Shown here: positions 1-8,898 of the stretch, in pieces | Numbering within the stretch: the first letter of the stretch is position 1 | Layout: every line of letters starts with the position of its first letter | Position numbers and translations under genes: made by a program | From: Planctomycetota bacterium | GTDB lineage: Bacteria > Planctomycetota > Planctomycetia > Gemmatales > Gemmataceae | Direction: 5' to 3' | Assembly: GCA_029777335.1 (NCBI GenBank) | Contig: JAKOSN010000244.1 | Location: 1-45,709, forward strand | DNA length: 45,709 nt | Notes under the pieces: model-generated | Database searches by the model: none | What the model was told of the DNA's origin: nothing | Seen by the model: the letters and a program-made list of their open reading frames with translations, nothing else

Positions 1-591
1 CTCGACGCTTTGGGTGTAACACCAGGCGAAGAGGCGTTCCCATTCGCGCTGCTGCATGTGGCGGAGCAGCATTTCCATCTCGGTCTCCGTGTCTCGGTGC
101 TGTTCGCATAGGTCGATGAACTCAAAAGGATCCCAGCGATCCGAATGAAGTCGCAACCCAAGTTCCCGTGCCTCCTGAGCCAATACCGAGAAGATCGGGT
201 GTTCCCCCACGCGGCGGAACCAGTAACTCGCGTTCGCCGCATCGGGTTCACGCCTATGAAGAATCCCGTGCCAGAAACTGCCGGTTGGCGTGGCCAGGTC
301 CTGGCTGATTCGGTGCGATTCATCCAGGAAGTTGTGGTACAACCATAGGCCGGCGTGACAGGCGCGCGCCATCGCCGGATCGTGAATTCTGTGCGGTGCG
401 AATGCTTGAGCCAGATCGAGAGATTGTAGCAGCGGGCGCACTGCCAGGTTCGGCGCGCCCGCGTCAAGCGGCATCAAGCGAGGGGGCAGAAGCAGGCCGG
501 CCAGGATTACGCCGTAGCGGTCTGGATCGAAAGGGGGCGAAGTCTTTGCCGTGGTATCCATCGGGGGCCCAGTCCTTGAGTTACGCTTCAT
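1..591 (-). CDS. Conserved planctomycete-type protein of unknown function, 3' end cut by window edge
   Basis: The reverse strand is open for 197 codons from ATG at 591 to the left edge with no stop, and the codon use looks coding. The product has no signal peptide. Its centre carries the stretch GSFWHGILHRREPD, followed about 10 residues later by YWFRRVGEHPIF. I associate this pairing with an uncharacterised family common in planctomycetes, but this is recollection and not a search. The C-terminal part seen is acidic and rich in Glu and Met. A second in-frame ATG at 561 is possible; neither start has a strong Shine-Dalgarno sequence. No function can be assigned. The gene diverges from the sugar transferase at 797. 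Confidence 0.7.
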   Translation of the reverse strand, partial: MKRNSRTGPPMDTTAKTSPPFDPDRYGVILAGLLLPPRLMPLDAGAPNLAVRPLLQSLDLAQAFAPHRIHDPAMARACHAGLWLYHNFLDESHRISQDLATPTGSFWHGILHRREPDAANASYWFRRVGEHPIFSVLAQEARELGLRLHSDRWDPFEFIDLCEQHRDTETEMEMLLRHMQQREWERLFAWCYTQSVE

Positions 592-709
592 CGCGCATGC
601 CAGATGTTCGATCATTGTACCCGAGCATCAGGGGGCTGGCGAACAGAACCCAGGTTCGCGCCTTTCCCCAACCTCAATCAGTGACCCATTCTGCCTGGGG
701 TACTCGTGC

Positions 710-739
710 TTGACAGCGACGGCGCGGGCGTGCTAGAAA
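710..739 (+). promoter_or_regulatory. Sigma-70-like promoter for the sugar transferase gene
   Basis: TTGACA at 710-715 is followed after 18 nt by TAGAAA at 734-739, with an extended -10 TG at 731-732. Transcription would begin near 746, giving a leader of about 50 nt before the ATG at 797. The match is by eye only. Confidence 0.45.
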
Positions 740-796
740 CAGGCCTCTGCCAGCACTGGTCGGATCTGGAACAGACACCCAGGGACGGGTTTTCTT

Positions 797-2188
797 ATGT
801 ATCACCGCAGTCAACTCCTGGCGGCCTGTTTTCTCATCTCTGATCTCGCAGTTACTGCTGCCAGCTGGTTGGCAGCCTACTTTATTCGCTTTGAATCAGG
901 GTGGTTCCCCCTCTACAAGGAACCAGCCACTCTCGATCAATGCTTACGCTTCTTGCCCCTCGTTCTCATCCTCAGCCTCGTTGCCGCACGGCTCGCCGGA
1001 CAATATGCCGTCCATCGCTTGCGTCGGATGCGCGAAGAGGTATTGGCGGTCTGCAAGGGGAGTGCGTTGTTGACCCTGCTGGTGATGGCCACGCTGTTCT
1101 GCATGCAGGACCCCTATGAATCACGCGGCACCCTGATGCTGTTCTTTGGGCTGAACTTTGTGGGTGTGTCGCTGGCGCGACGTGTCAGCTGGGCGTTGAT
1201 TCGCTTTCTCCGCAGCCATGGGTACAACCAGCACTTTAGCCTGATTGTGGGCACCGGGCGCGTCGCCCGCAAGACGGCACGCGCGCTGCGTCGGGCCAGC
1301 TGGATGGGGATCAAAAATGTCGGCTTTGTCGAGGAGAATCCCGGCCGCTGGACGGGCGATCTCGACGTCCTGGGGACCTTCAACGATCTCCCGGAGATTA
1401 TTAGCAAGTATCAGATCCGCCATATCTTTATTGCGCTGCCAATGAGTCGCTACAACGATGCCCGACGCGTCTTCGATATCCTGTCGCAATCGCTGGTCGA
1501 GGTACGCCTGGTCGCCGATGTGCCCAACCTGGCCGGCCTGTCGCTCACCACGACCAACCTCGATGGGCTGCCGCTGCTCGGGTTGCGGGAAAGTCCCCAC
1601 TTTGGCCTGAACGTCGTGGTCAAGCGGGTGATGGATGTCGTTCTGGCCAGCCTCGCCTTGCTCTTCCTCTCTCCGCTGATGAGCCTGATTGCCATTCTGG
1701 TCAAGCTCACCAGTCCTGGGCCCGTTTTCTACAAGCAAGAACGCTGCGGGCTTAATGGACGCCCATTCTTCATGTTGAAGTTTCGCAGCATGCGGATCAA
1801 CGCTGAATCCGAAACGGGGGCGGTCTGGGCGCGCAAGGGCGACGCCCGCTGCACTCCGCTGGGAGCCTTTCTGCGTCGTACCTCGCTCGATGAACTGCCA
1901 CAACTCTTTAATGTCTTGATGGGGGATATGAGCCTGGTGGGTCCGCGCCCCGAACGGCCGGTCTTTATCCAGCAGTTTTCACAGACCATCCCCAGTTACA
2001 TGGCGCGCCATCGAGTGAAAGCGGGGATCACCGGCTGGGCTCAGGTGCATGGCTGGCGCGGCAACACCTCGCTTCGCAAACGCATCCAGTACGACCTCTA
2101 CTACATCACCCACTGGACCCCGCTCCTCGATTTGCGCATCCTCTGGATGACGGTGTTTCGTGGATTGATACATCGCAATGCCTACTGA
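797..2188 (+). CDS. Undecaprenyl-phosphate sugar phosphotransferase (exopolysaccharide polyprenyl glycosylphosphotransferase)
   Basis: This 463-residue membrane protein should transfer a sugar 1-phosphate from a nucleotide sugar to undecaprenyl phosphate, the first step in building an exopolysaccharide repeat unit. The layout is that of the WcaJ/EPS sugar transferase family. Several hydrophobic helices fill roughly residues 10-130. A nucleotide-binding-like domain with VGTGRVARK lies near 150. The C-terminal catalytic domain starts near 275 with a membrane segment (SLALLFLSPLM), then SPGPVFYKQERCG, LKFRSMR, LDELPQLFNVLMGDMSLVGPRPE and GITGWAQVHGWRG. All key blocks are present and the length is typical. 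The sugar (glucose or galactose) cannot be read from sequence. A good promoter precedes it and no other polysaccharide gene is adjacent, so it may work with clusters elsewhere. Confidence 0.93.
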   Translation: MYHRSQLLAACFLISDLAVTAASWLAAYFIRFESGWFPLYKEPATLDQCLRFLPLVLILSLVAARLAGQYAVHRLRRMREEVLAVCKGSALLTLLVMATLFCMQDPYESRGTLMLFFGLNFVGVSLARRVSWALIRFLRSHGYNQHFSLIVGTGRVARKTARALRRASWMGIKNVGFVEENPGRWTGDLDVLGTFNDLPEIISKYQIRHIFIALPMSRYNDARRVFDILSQSLVEVRLVADVPNLAGLSLTTTNLDGLPLLGLRESPHFGLNVVVKRVMDVVLASLALLFLSPLMSLIAILVKLTSPGPVFYKQERCGLNGRPFFMLKFRSMRINAESETGAVWARKGDARCTPLGAFLRRTSLDELPQLFNVLMGDMSLVGPRPERPVFIQQFSQTIPSYMARHRVKAGITGWAQVHGWRGNTSLRKRIQYDLYYITHWTPLLDLRILWMTVFRGLIHRNAY

Positions 2189-2249
2189 GCGAAATCGATA
2201 CGATCGACGTGGTTGCTGCAATCGTCGTTCCGTGAAATCCTGTCCGCGC

Positions 2250-2278
2250 TTGTCCAGCCTCGTCTCGGGGGGTAGGAT
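2250..2278 (+). promoter_or_regulatory. Possible promoter of the metal-efflux cluster
   Basis: TTGTCC at 2250-2255 is separated by 17 nt from TAGGAT at 2273-2278. Transcription would start near 2285, which favours the ATG at 2320 over the GTG at 2293 as the first start codon. The same -35 hexamer and spacing occur before the ECF gene at 32420. No metal-sensor operator was recognised. Confidence 0.35.
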
Positions 2279-2319
2279 AGGATAGGGATCTGGTGTTTGT
2301 CCTGAACGATCAGCCAACC

Positions 2320-2820
2320 ATGCCAATACAACGCACGCAGAGGGTGATTGGCGGGGCTCTCGCGTTGTGGCTTTTCTTTCTGGCCACCTCGGCCACCCTG
2401 CGCCACGCCCATGCGCACAGCCAGATTCCCCATCATCACGGGCTTGGTTTCCGGCTCCTGTGCCTTTCCGCTGGGGGGAATACTCCGACCCAGGCAGAGG
2501 GAGCGCAAGCCCCGCACATGCATGTGATGGTGCTTGGGTTTGAACTGGAAGGGGCCGACTGCCCGCAATCATCTCGCTTTCCAGCTGATCACACCCCCCA
2601 CTGGTTGGTGGGCCTCATCACCTGTTGTGATCCGCCTCAGATGCACGCCCTCACCCCGGCTCCCGGTCACCTGTCCGCACTCGACCTTCCTGCACCCAGC
2701 GAACTACCGACCACCGCCGAACTGCTGGACTCTTCCGTCTGGCGCTTCCCTCGGACTCCCGAACCAGCCGCGCTCTGCGTGCAGGCGCGCGGGGAACGTT
2801 CAGGGGTGCTTCGGATCTGA
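2320..2820 (+). CDS. Exported histidine-rich protein linked to heavy-metal efflux
   Basis: The protein has 166 residues from ATG 2320; a GTG at 2293 would add nine. The N-terminus looks like a signal peptide: basic QRTQR, then a hydrophobic run GGALALWLFFLATSA. The mature part opens with RHAHAHS and HHHG, and later has HMHV, DHTPHW and a CC pair followed by PQMHA, all plausible soft-metal ligands. It is not a family I recognise. It is the first gene before a periplasmic adaptor and a CusA/CzcA-type pump, with 85 nt to the adaptor start. I infer a periplasmic metal-binding role, comparable in place but not sequence to CusF. The C-terminal third is Pro/Ala/Leu-rich and may be disordered. Confidence 0.6.
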   Translation: MPIQRTQRVIGGALALWLFFLATSATLRHAHAHSQIPHHHGLGFRLLCLSAGGNTPTQAEGAQAPHMHVMVLGFELEGADCPQSSRFPADHTPHWLVGLITCCDPPQMHALTPAPGHLSALDLPAPSELPTTAELLDSSVWRFPRTPEPAALCVQARGERSGVLRI

Positions 2821-2905
2821 GCCAACGCTCCACTCCATTCTTTGCAACTGTCGCTGTTGTCGCGTGACTGTGCGTTGATCCACACGTTTCGGAGTGGCTC
2901 CACCC

Positions 2906-4402
2906 ATGAGTAGTGAAACGCTCTCGACCCCGCGCGCTCTGCGCGTCCCGCGCCTGGCCTGGTTCCTGGGCGGGGCTGGTCTCCTGCTGATCCTCGCGTT
3001 CCTCAGTGTTTCGTTCCTTCTCTGGAGAAACAAGACGTCCGGCGCTCCCGCGGAGCAACAGCGCTCCCCGACCAAGGAGGACGTCGGCACGATTGAGTTT
3101 GGACGTTCCAAATGGGAAGCCGCTGGGCTGACCATCGAGCCGGTCGCCACCGGTCCACTCGTCGAACGTGTGTGGCGGACCGGGCGTTTGAGCTTGAATG
3201 ATGATGGTATCGCCCATCTTTTCCCCACGGTGGAAGGGGTTGTGAACGAGGTGCGTGTGCACCTGGGGCAGGAGGTGAAGGCAGGCGACGTGCTGGCCGT
3301 CCTCGACAGCCGTGAGGTGGGGCAGGCCAAACTGGAACTCGCCAAGACTCGACTGGCTCATGCCTACGTCAAGGAGCAATATACCTGGACGCAAACGATC
3401 ACGCGCAACGCGGAAGAACTCCTCAAACTCCTTCCCGATAATCCACCCATTGCCGATCTTGAGAAGCGCTTTCATGATCGCCCGATGGGGGAGTGGCGCG
3501 AGAAACTGCTGACCGCTTATGCCCGACGCATGCAATTGAAAACGCAGTATGAATCAGCGCGGCGCCAGGAAGGACAGGGTACGTTATCCGAATCGGCATT
3601 ATTGCGCATGAAAGCGGATTTTGAAACCGCCCAGGCGACCTACCAGGCGATTCGCGAAGAAGCGCGCTTTAATGTTCATCAACAGGCGCTGGCCGCCGAG
3701 CAGAAACTGCGCGAAGGCTCCAACGCGGTCAAAATTGCCGAGACAACCCTGACCATGATGGGGTTTTCCCCTCAGGAAATCCAGAAGATGGACCCGATCA
3801 CTGAAGGAGCCAGCGTTTCGCTCATCCCCCTGCGCGCCCTCCTGAGTGGCACGGTGATTGCCAAGCATGCGGTGCGCGGGGAACGCGTGGGCCCCACCTT
3901 CCAGATGTTCGAGATCGCCAATCTCGCCACCCTCTGGCTGCAAGCAGATGTGTTTGAAGCCGATCTTCCCCTGGTGCAGCAACTGCCCGGGCAGAAGATT
4001 AACTTCAAGGTGCCCGCCTTTCCCGAGCAACGCTTTCACGCGCAGGTTTTTTACACCGGCGATCTGATCGACAAACAGACGCGCGCCATCACTCTGAGCG
4101 GAACGGCGGAGAATCCTGATCGGCTCCTCAAACCGGGGATGTTCATCGAGGTGGAACTCACACGGCCAGGCGGAACGGTGTTGCTGGTGCCCGTCAGTGC
4201 CTTGCAACGGTATGGCAACCAGACCTTTGTCTTTGTGCATGAAGGGGGCGAACGGTTCCGGCGCGTGGAAGTTGCACCTGGGCGTGTCGATGGTTCCCGC
4301 CTGGAAATCAAGAGCGGGCTCAGTCCCGGGCAGAAAGTGGTTGTCGAGGGAGGATTCCTCCTCAAGTCGGAAATGCTCAAGGAACTCATGACCGGCGAAT
4401 AA
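2906..4402 (+). CDS. RND efflux periplasmic adaptor (CusB/CzcB-like membrane fusion protein)
   Basis: This is the periplasmic adaptor that would connect the inner-membrane pump encoded next door to an outer-membrane channel. Residues 20-40 form one membrane anchor (GGAGLLLILAFLSVSFLLW). A lipoyl/barrel-sandwich half follows (VEGVVNEVRVHLGQEVKAGDVLAVLDSREV), then a long helical hairpin rich in Glu, Gln and Lys, and then the second half (LSGTVIAKHAVRGERVGP with LWLQADVFEADL). The end carries the membrane-proximal domain with LKPGMFIEVEL and GLSPGQKVVVEGGFLL. ATG 2906 is preferred over GTG 2894 because GGAG at 2891-2894 overlaps the latter. At 498 residues the helical hairpin is on the long side. 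The pump starts 16 nt downstream, so the two genes are surely co-transcribed. No outer-membrane TolC-type gene is in the window. Confidence 0.9.
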   Translation: MSSETLSTPRALRVPRLAWFLGGAGLLLILAFLSVSFLLWRNKTSGAPAEQQRSPTKEDVGTIEFGRSKWEAAGLTIEPVATGPLVERVWRTGRLSLNDDGIAHLFPTVEGVVNEVRVHLGQEVKAGDVLAVLDSREVGQAKLELAKTRLAHAYVKEQYTWTQTITRNAEELLKLLPDNPPIADLEKRFHDRPMGEWREKLLTAYARRMQLKTQYESARRQEGQGTLSESALLRMKADFETAQATYQAIREEARFNVHQQALAAEQKLREGSNAVKIAETTLTMMGFSPQEIQKMDPITEGASVSLIPLRALLSGTVIAKHAVRGERVGPTFQMFEIANLATLWLQADVFEADLPLVQQLPGQKINFKVPAFPEQRFHAQVFYTGDLIDKQTRAITLSGTAENPDRLLKPGMFIEVELTRPGGTVLLVPVSALQRYGNQTFVFVHEGGERFRRVEVAPGRVDGSRLEIKSGLSPGQKVVVEGGFLLKSEMLKELMTGE

Positions 4403-4418
4403 ACGAGGAGGTCCGCTC

Positions 4419-7400
4419 ATGCTCGACCGAATTATCGATGCGGTGCTTCAGTATCGCCTGATCGCCATTCTGCTCGCGCTCCTGATCCTGGTTTGTGGCG
4501 GCTGGGCGATGACGCAGTTGCCCGTGGATGCGGTCCCCGATGTCACCAACGTCCAGGTCCAGGTGATGACCACCGCCCCGGCTCTGGGCCCCGAGGAGGT
4601 CGAACAGTTCATCACCTTCCCCGTGGAAACCGCGATGAGTGGAATGCCACGTGTGGAAGAAATTCGCTCGGTGTCCCAGTTTGGCCTGTCGGTGGTCACC
4701 ATTGTCTTTCACGAAGGGACGGACATTTACTGGGCACGCCAGATGGTGAATGAACGCCTCCAGGTGGCCCGCGAGAGCATTCCCAGCGGCATCCCCAGCC
4801 CCAAGATGGGACCGATCGCCACTGGATTGGGTGAAATCTATCAGTTCGAGGTCCGCTCCAAACCAGGGTATCACCACAGCTTGATGGAACTCCGTGAAAC
4901 CCTCGACTGGATCATCGCCTATCAACTCCGCAGCGTGCCAGGAGTGATCGAGGTGAACACCAATGGCGGAGAGTTAAAAGCCTATGAAGTGCAACTGAAT
5001 CCTTACAAATTACTTGAATACAAGATTCCCATTAACCGCGTGCTCAAGGCGCTGGAAGAAAACAATGGGAACGAGGGCGGCGGCTACCTGATCTTCCACG
5101 GCAAGGAACAGCGTATCGTTCGTGGCGAGGGGTTGGTGAACTCGCTCGACGATATCCGCAATATTGTTCTCGATAGTCGCGAGGGGGGCACGCCGATTTA
5201 CCTGAGTCAGGTCGCGGAGGTGCGCTTTGCACCTGTGTTGCGACAGGGGGCTGTCACACGGGATGGACGCGGAGAAGGGGTGGTGGGCGTGGTCATGCTC
5301 CTCACGGGAGAGAATTCTCGCGTGGTGGTTGAGCGCGTCAAGGAGAAGATGGCGGAGATCGAGAAAACGCTCCCCGAAGGGGTGATGGTGGAACCGTTCT
5401 ACGATCGCACCGAACTCGTTCGCAACACCGTGCACACCCTGATGAAGAATCTCCTTGAAGGCGGAGTTCTGGTGATTCTGGTGCTGCTCGTTCTCCTCGG
5501 CAGCTTTCGTGCCGGGTTGATCGTTGCCCTCGCCGTCCCGTTGTCCATGCTCGGTGCCTTTGTGGGGATGCTCTATGCAGGCCTCTCCGGGAATCTGATG
5601 AGCCTGGGGGCGATCGACTTTGGACTGATTGTCGACGGTTCGGTGGTCCTCATTGAAAACGTGGTTCGGCGCGTGGCGGAACATCGGAAAGAACACGGCG
5701 AGGACAGGGCTCCGCTCAGCGTGATTCGCGATGCCTGTTGCGAGGTGGTGCGCCCGGTGGTCTTCGGAGTGGGGATCATTCTCCTGGTCTATCTCCCCAT
5801 CCTGTCGTTGCGCGGGTTGGAAGGGAAAATGTTCAAACCCATGGCGCTCACCGTGATCTTTGCGTTGCTCACCTCACTCTTTCTCGCCCTGACGTTGATG
5901 CCAGCGCTCGCCTCCATCTATCTTCGCAGTGTGAGTGAGAAGGAGCCGTTCCTGGTTCGCTGGGTGAAGAAAGCCTATCAACCTGTCCTGACCTGGGTGA
6001 TTGCCTGGCCACGGTTGACGTTGGGCTCCACCGTGACCGTTTTCCTGGGGAGTTTGCTCGTGGCCACCACGCTTGGGGCGGTCTTCATCCCCAAACTCGA
6101 TGAGGGATCGATCGCCATCCAGGCCACGCGGTTGCCAAGCGTGTCACTGGAAACCTCAGTGCAGATAACAACCCAGATTGAGAAATGCCTGCTCAAATTT
6201 CCGGAGATCGAGTCGGTCGTGTGCAAGACAGGGCGCCCGGAGATTGCCAACGATCCGATGACGGTAAACCTCACCGACGTGATTGTCTCTCTCAAACCGC
6301 ACGAGCACTGGCGATTTGAGACCAAGGAACAACTGGTCGAGGCCATTGAACACGCACTGGAAGATGAGGTGCCAGGGAATGTCTACAGCTTCTCGCAACC
6401 GATTGAATTGCGCGTGGCAGAACTGGTCGCCGGGGTGCGGTCCGATGTGGGGCTCAGTCTTTATGGCGATGATCTCAAAACGCTGGGGGAGAAGGCGGAG
6501 GAGATCGTCAAGGTGCTGAACAAGGTTCCTGGGGCGGCGGATGTGCAGGCGGAGCAGACGGCGGGGCTTCCCTATCTGCGCGTGATCATCAAGCGGCAGG
6601 CGATCGCCAGGCATGGGATCAATGTGCGCGATGTGCTCGATGCCATTGCCGCGGTGGGCGGGAAAGAGGTTGGTCAGGTCTTCGAGGGGCAGAGACGATT
6701 CCCTCTCCAGGTGCGTTTTGGTCCTTACTGGCGGGAGGAGATGGAACGTATCAAGCAGATCAAGATCGCCGATCCCCAGGGACGGCAGATCCCCCTGGAG
6801 AAACTCGCTGAACTGAAACTGGAGGATGGCCCCGCGCAGATCAGTCGCGATGCGATTCGACGCCGAACACTGATTCAGTGCAACGTACGGGGCCGAGATC
6901 TGGCCGGATTTGTCGCCGAGGCACAGCGAGCGGTTGATCGCGAGGTCAAACTTCCTGCGGGCTATTCCCTGACATGGGGGGGACAGTTCAAGAATTTGCA
7001 GGAAGCAAGTCAGCGCTTGCTCATTGCGGTGCCGCTAGCGATGTTCCTGATCTTCGCCCTGCTGCACACCACGTTCAATTCCTTCAAGTTAGCGATGCTA
7101 ATCTTTCTGAATGTCCCTCTGGCGGCTACCGGCGGGATCCTGGCGCTGTGGTTGCGTGGGTTGCCATTTTCCATCTCGGCTGGGGTTGGCTTCATTGCCC
7201 TCTTTGGCGTGGCAGTCCTCAACGGTGTGGTTCTGGTCACCTACATTGTGGAGTTGCGCAAGGGGGGGATGGATATGCTGACAGCCTCGTTCCAGGGCGC
7301 GATGATTCGGGTGCGCCCGGTCTTGATGACCGCGCTGGTCGCCACGCTTGGCTTTGTACCCATGGCGCTCTCCACCAGTGCCGGCGCGGAAGTACAGCGC

Positions 7401-7541
7401 CCGTTGGCGACCGTTGTCATCGGAGGCCTGATCACCTCGACGATGTTGACCCTCTTTGTCCTTCCGGCGATCTATCGCTGGTTTGAACCACCTGTCGGGA
7501 AGGAGGAGCCAGCCGCCAGCGCAGCGCACACCTCCTCGTGA
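4419..7541 (+). CDS. Heavy-metal efflux RND pump (CusA/CzcA family)
   Basis: This is a 1040-residue inner-membrane proton-driven pump. The heavy-metal RND signature DFGLIVDGSVVLIEN is present, giving D400, D406 and E413, which correspond to the proton-relay Asp/Asp/Glu of CzcA. The N-terminus (FRLI-type first helix, then LPVDAVPDVTNVQVQV) and GPEEVEQFITFPVE are typical of the family, as are the late helices ending in LVTYIVELRKGG and RVRPVLMTALVATLGFVPMA. The start has a strong ribosome binding site, GAGGAGGT, 7 nt upstream. Substrate is not certain: copper/silver (CusA) and cobalt/zinc/cadmium (CzcA) pumps share these motifs. The His-rich protein and adaptor just upstream complete the periplasmic side. 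A terminator-like hairpin lies 74 nt after the stop. Confidence 0.95.
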   Translation: MLDRIIDAVLQYRLIAILLALLILVCGGWAMTQLPVDAVPDVTNVQVQVMTTAPALGPEEVEQFITFPVETAMSGMPRVEEIRSVSQFGLSVVTIVFHEGTDIYWARQMVNERLQVARESIPSGIPSPKMGPIATGLGEIYQFEVRSKPGYHHSLMELRETLDWIIAYQLRSVPGVIEVNTNGGELKAYEVQLNPYKLLEYKIPINRVLKALEENNGNEGGGYLIFHGKEQRIVRGEGLVNSLDDIRNIVLDSREGGTPIYLSQVAEVRFAPVLRQGAVTRDGRGEGVVGVVMLLTGENSRVVVERVKEKMAEIEKTLPEGVMVEPFYDRTELVRNTVHTLMKNLLEGGVLVILVLLVLLGSFRAGLIVALAVPLSMLGAFVGMLYAGLSGNLMSLGAIDFGLIVDGSVVLIENVVRRVAEHRKEHGEDRAPLSVIRDACCEVVRPVVFGVGIILLVYLPILSLRGLEGKMFKPMALTVIFALLTSLFLALTLMPALASIYLRSVSEKEPFLVRWVKKAYQPVLTWVIAWPRLTLGSTVTVFLGSLLVATTLGAVFIPKLDEGSIAIQATRLPSVSLETSVQITTQIEKCLLKFPEIESVVCKTGRPEIANDPMTVNLTDVIVSLKPHEHWRFETKEQLVEAIEHALEDEVPGNVYSFSQPIELRVAELVAGVRSDVGLSLYGDDLKTLGEKAEEIVKVLNKVPGAADVQAEQTAGLPYLRVIIKRQAIARHGINVRDVLDAIAAVGGKEVGQVFEGQRRFPLQVRFGPYWREEMERIKQIKIADPQGRQIPLEKLAELKLEDGPAQISRDAIRRRTLIQCNVRGRDLAGFVAEAQRAVDREVKLPAGYSLTWGGQFKNLQEASQRLLIAVPLAMFLIFALLHTTFNSFKLAMLIFLNVPLAATGGILALWLRGLPFSISAGVGFIALFGVAVLNGVVLVTYIVELRKGGMDMLTASFQGAMIRVRPVLMTALVATLGFVPMALSTSAGAEVQRPLATVVIGGLITSTMLTLFVLPAIYRWFEPPVGKEEPAASAAHTSS

Positions 7542-7614
7542 GCCAGTTCGCCGCAGGATGACTGGTCTCGAATGGATCGCTCGTGCTACAATCTCGGGGT
7601 ACGAGCCCCTGATC

Positions 7615-7649
7615 GTGCGGCGTGCTCTGATTGCGCGCCGCACTTCTTT
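7615..7649 (+). terminator. Terminator-like hairpin after the RND pump gene
   Basis: GTGCGGCG at 7615-7622 and CGCCGCAC at 7636-7643 form a perfect 8-bp GC-rich stem with a 13-nt loop, followed by TTCTTT. It lies between the pump stop and the moeA start. The T tract is short, so termination may be partial. Confidence 0.45.
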
Positions 7650-7664
7650 GCACCGAGCGCCACG

Positions 7665-8879
7665 ATGCTAAGTGTCCACGCAGCCCGCACGATAGTGCTT
7701 GATCACTCCTGGCCGCTTCCGCCAGCGACGATGACGCTCAGCCCCGCGCTGGTCGGACAGGTTCTGGCGGAGGCGATTGCCAGTGATCTCGATATGCCGC
7801 CCTACGACAAGGCGCTCATGGATGGCTACGCCGTTCGGTGCAGCGATCTGGCTCAGGGCGAGGCGACGTTGACTGTGATCGAGGAAGTACCGGCGGGACG
7901 TCTCCCGCGCAAGCCGGTGAGTGCAGGTCAGGCGACGCGGATCATGACCGGGGCCCCGCTCCCCGAAGGAGCAGATGCTGTCGTCATGCAGGAGCGCACC
8001 ACCCTGGCCGGGGACCGGGTGCACATTCGCGAGCGTCCGCCTCAACCAGGCCAGCATATCCTTCGTCGTGGCCTTGAGATGCGGCAAGGGGAGATCGTGC
8101 TGGACACCGGGGTGGTGCTCGGTCCTGCGCATCTGGGTTTGCTCGCCAGTGTGGGGCGAATCTCGGCCCAGCTCCATCCGCGCCCCAGCGTGTCGATCCT
8201 GACCACGGGGGATGAGGTGGTTGAACCCGGGATCCACCCCGGTCCAGGGCAGATTCGCAATAGCAATGGACCCATGCTGGCTGCGCAGGTTGTGCAAGCG
8301 GGCGGGATTCCTCGCACCCTTGGGATTGCCCGGGACGAGGTCGAGCATCTGCGCACGCTTCTTCGCACCGGCATTCAGACCGATGTGCTGCTGCTTTCCG
8401 GCGGAGTGTCGGCGGGGAAACGCGATCTGGTTCCTGAAGTGCTCCAGGAACTCGGTGTGCACCCCCACTTTCACAAGGTGGAGATGAAGCCGGGAAAGCC
8501 GCTCTTCTTTGGAACGCTGGCGCAAACCGAGCGCACTACCCTGGTGTTTGGTCTGCCAGGCAACCCGGTGAGTAGTTTCGTCTGTTTTGAGTTATTCGTT
8601 CGTCCGGCTCTGTGCCGATTGCTGGGGCATGCAGAGCCCGGTCCTGTGCTGATCCATCTGGCGCTGGACGAGGATTTCTCCCATCGGAGTGATCGGCCCA
8701 CCTACCACCCCGCGGCGCTGGTCAACCACGAGGAGGGGTTACGGGTGCGCACGGTTCCATGGCTCGGATCCCCGGATCTGCGCGGGTTGACCCGTGCGGA
8801 TGCCCTGGTTGTTTTCCCCGCCGGTGAACATACCTTCCGCGCGGGCCAGGTCGTCCCGGTTCTCCGGCTCGACACCTGA
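7665..8879 (+). CDS. moeA: Molybdopterin molybdotransferase MoeA
   Basis: MoeA inserts molybdate into adenylylated molybdopterin, the last step of molybdenum cofactor synthesis, in the cytoplasm. The 404-residue product has the family order: an N-terminal part with DMPPYDKALMDGYAVR, a barrel part with RIMTGAPLPEGADAVVMQE, the MoCF domain with SILTTGDEVVEPG, RNSNGPML, LLSGGVSAGKRD and FGLPGNPVSSFVCFE, and a C-terminal beta domain. The ATG at 7665 was chosen because the motifs begin soon after it and because the upstream in-frame extension covers the terminator-like hairpin and lacks family likeness. No other cofactor-synthesis gene is nearby. The lnt gene follows after 19 nt. Confidence 0.95.
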   Translation: MLSVHAARTIVLDHSWPLPPATMTLSPALVGQVLAEAIASDLDMPPYDKALMDGYAVRCSDLAQGEATLTVIEEVPAGRLPRKPVSAGQATRIMTGAPLPEGADAVVMQERTTLAGDRVHIRERPPQPGQHILRRGLEMRQGEIVLDTGVVLGPAHLGLLASVGRISAQLHPRPSVSILTTGDEVVEPGIHPGPGQIRNSNGPMLAAQVVQAGGIPRTLGIARDEVEHLRTLLRTGIQTDVLLLSGGVSAGKRDLVPEVLQELGVHPHFHKVEMKPGKPLFFGTLAQTERTTLVFGLPGNPVSSFVCFELFVRPALCRLLGHAEPGPVLIHLALDEDFSHRSDRPTYHPAALVNHEEGLRVRTVPWLGSPDLRGLTRADALVVFPAGEHTFRAGQVVPVLRLDT

Positions 8880-8898
8880 CACAGAAAGGAAGGACGCC

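Noticed and set aside
7584..7592. Extended -10-like TGCTACAAT upstream of moeA
   Set aside because: No acceptable -35 lies 16-18 nt upstream, and the terminator-like hairpin at 7615-7643 would sit between this site and moeA.
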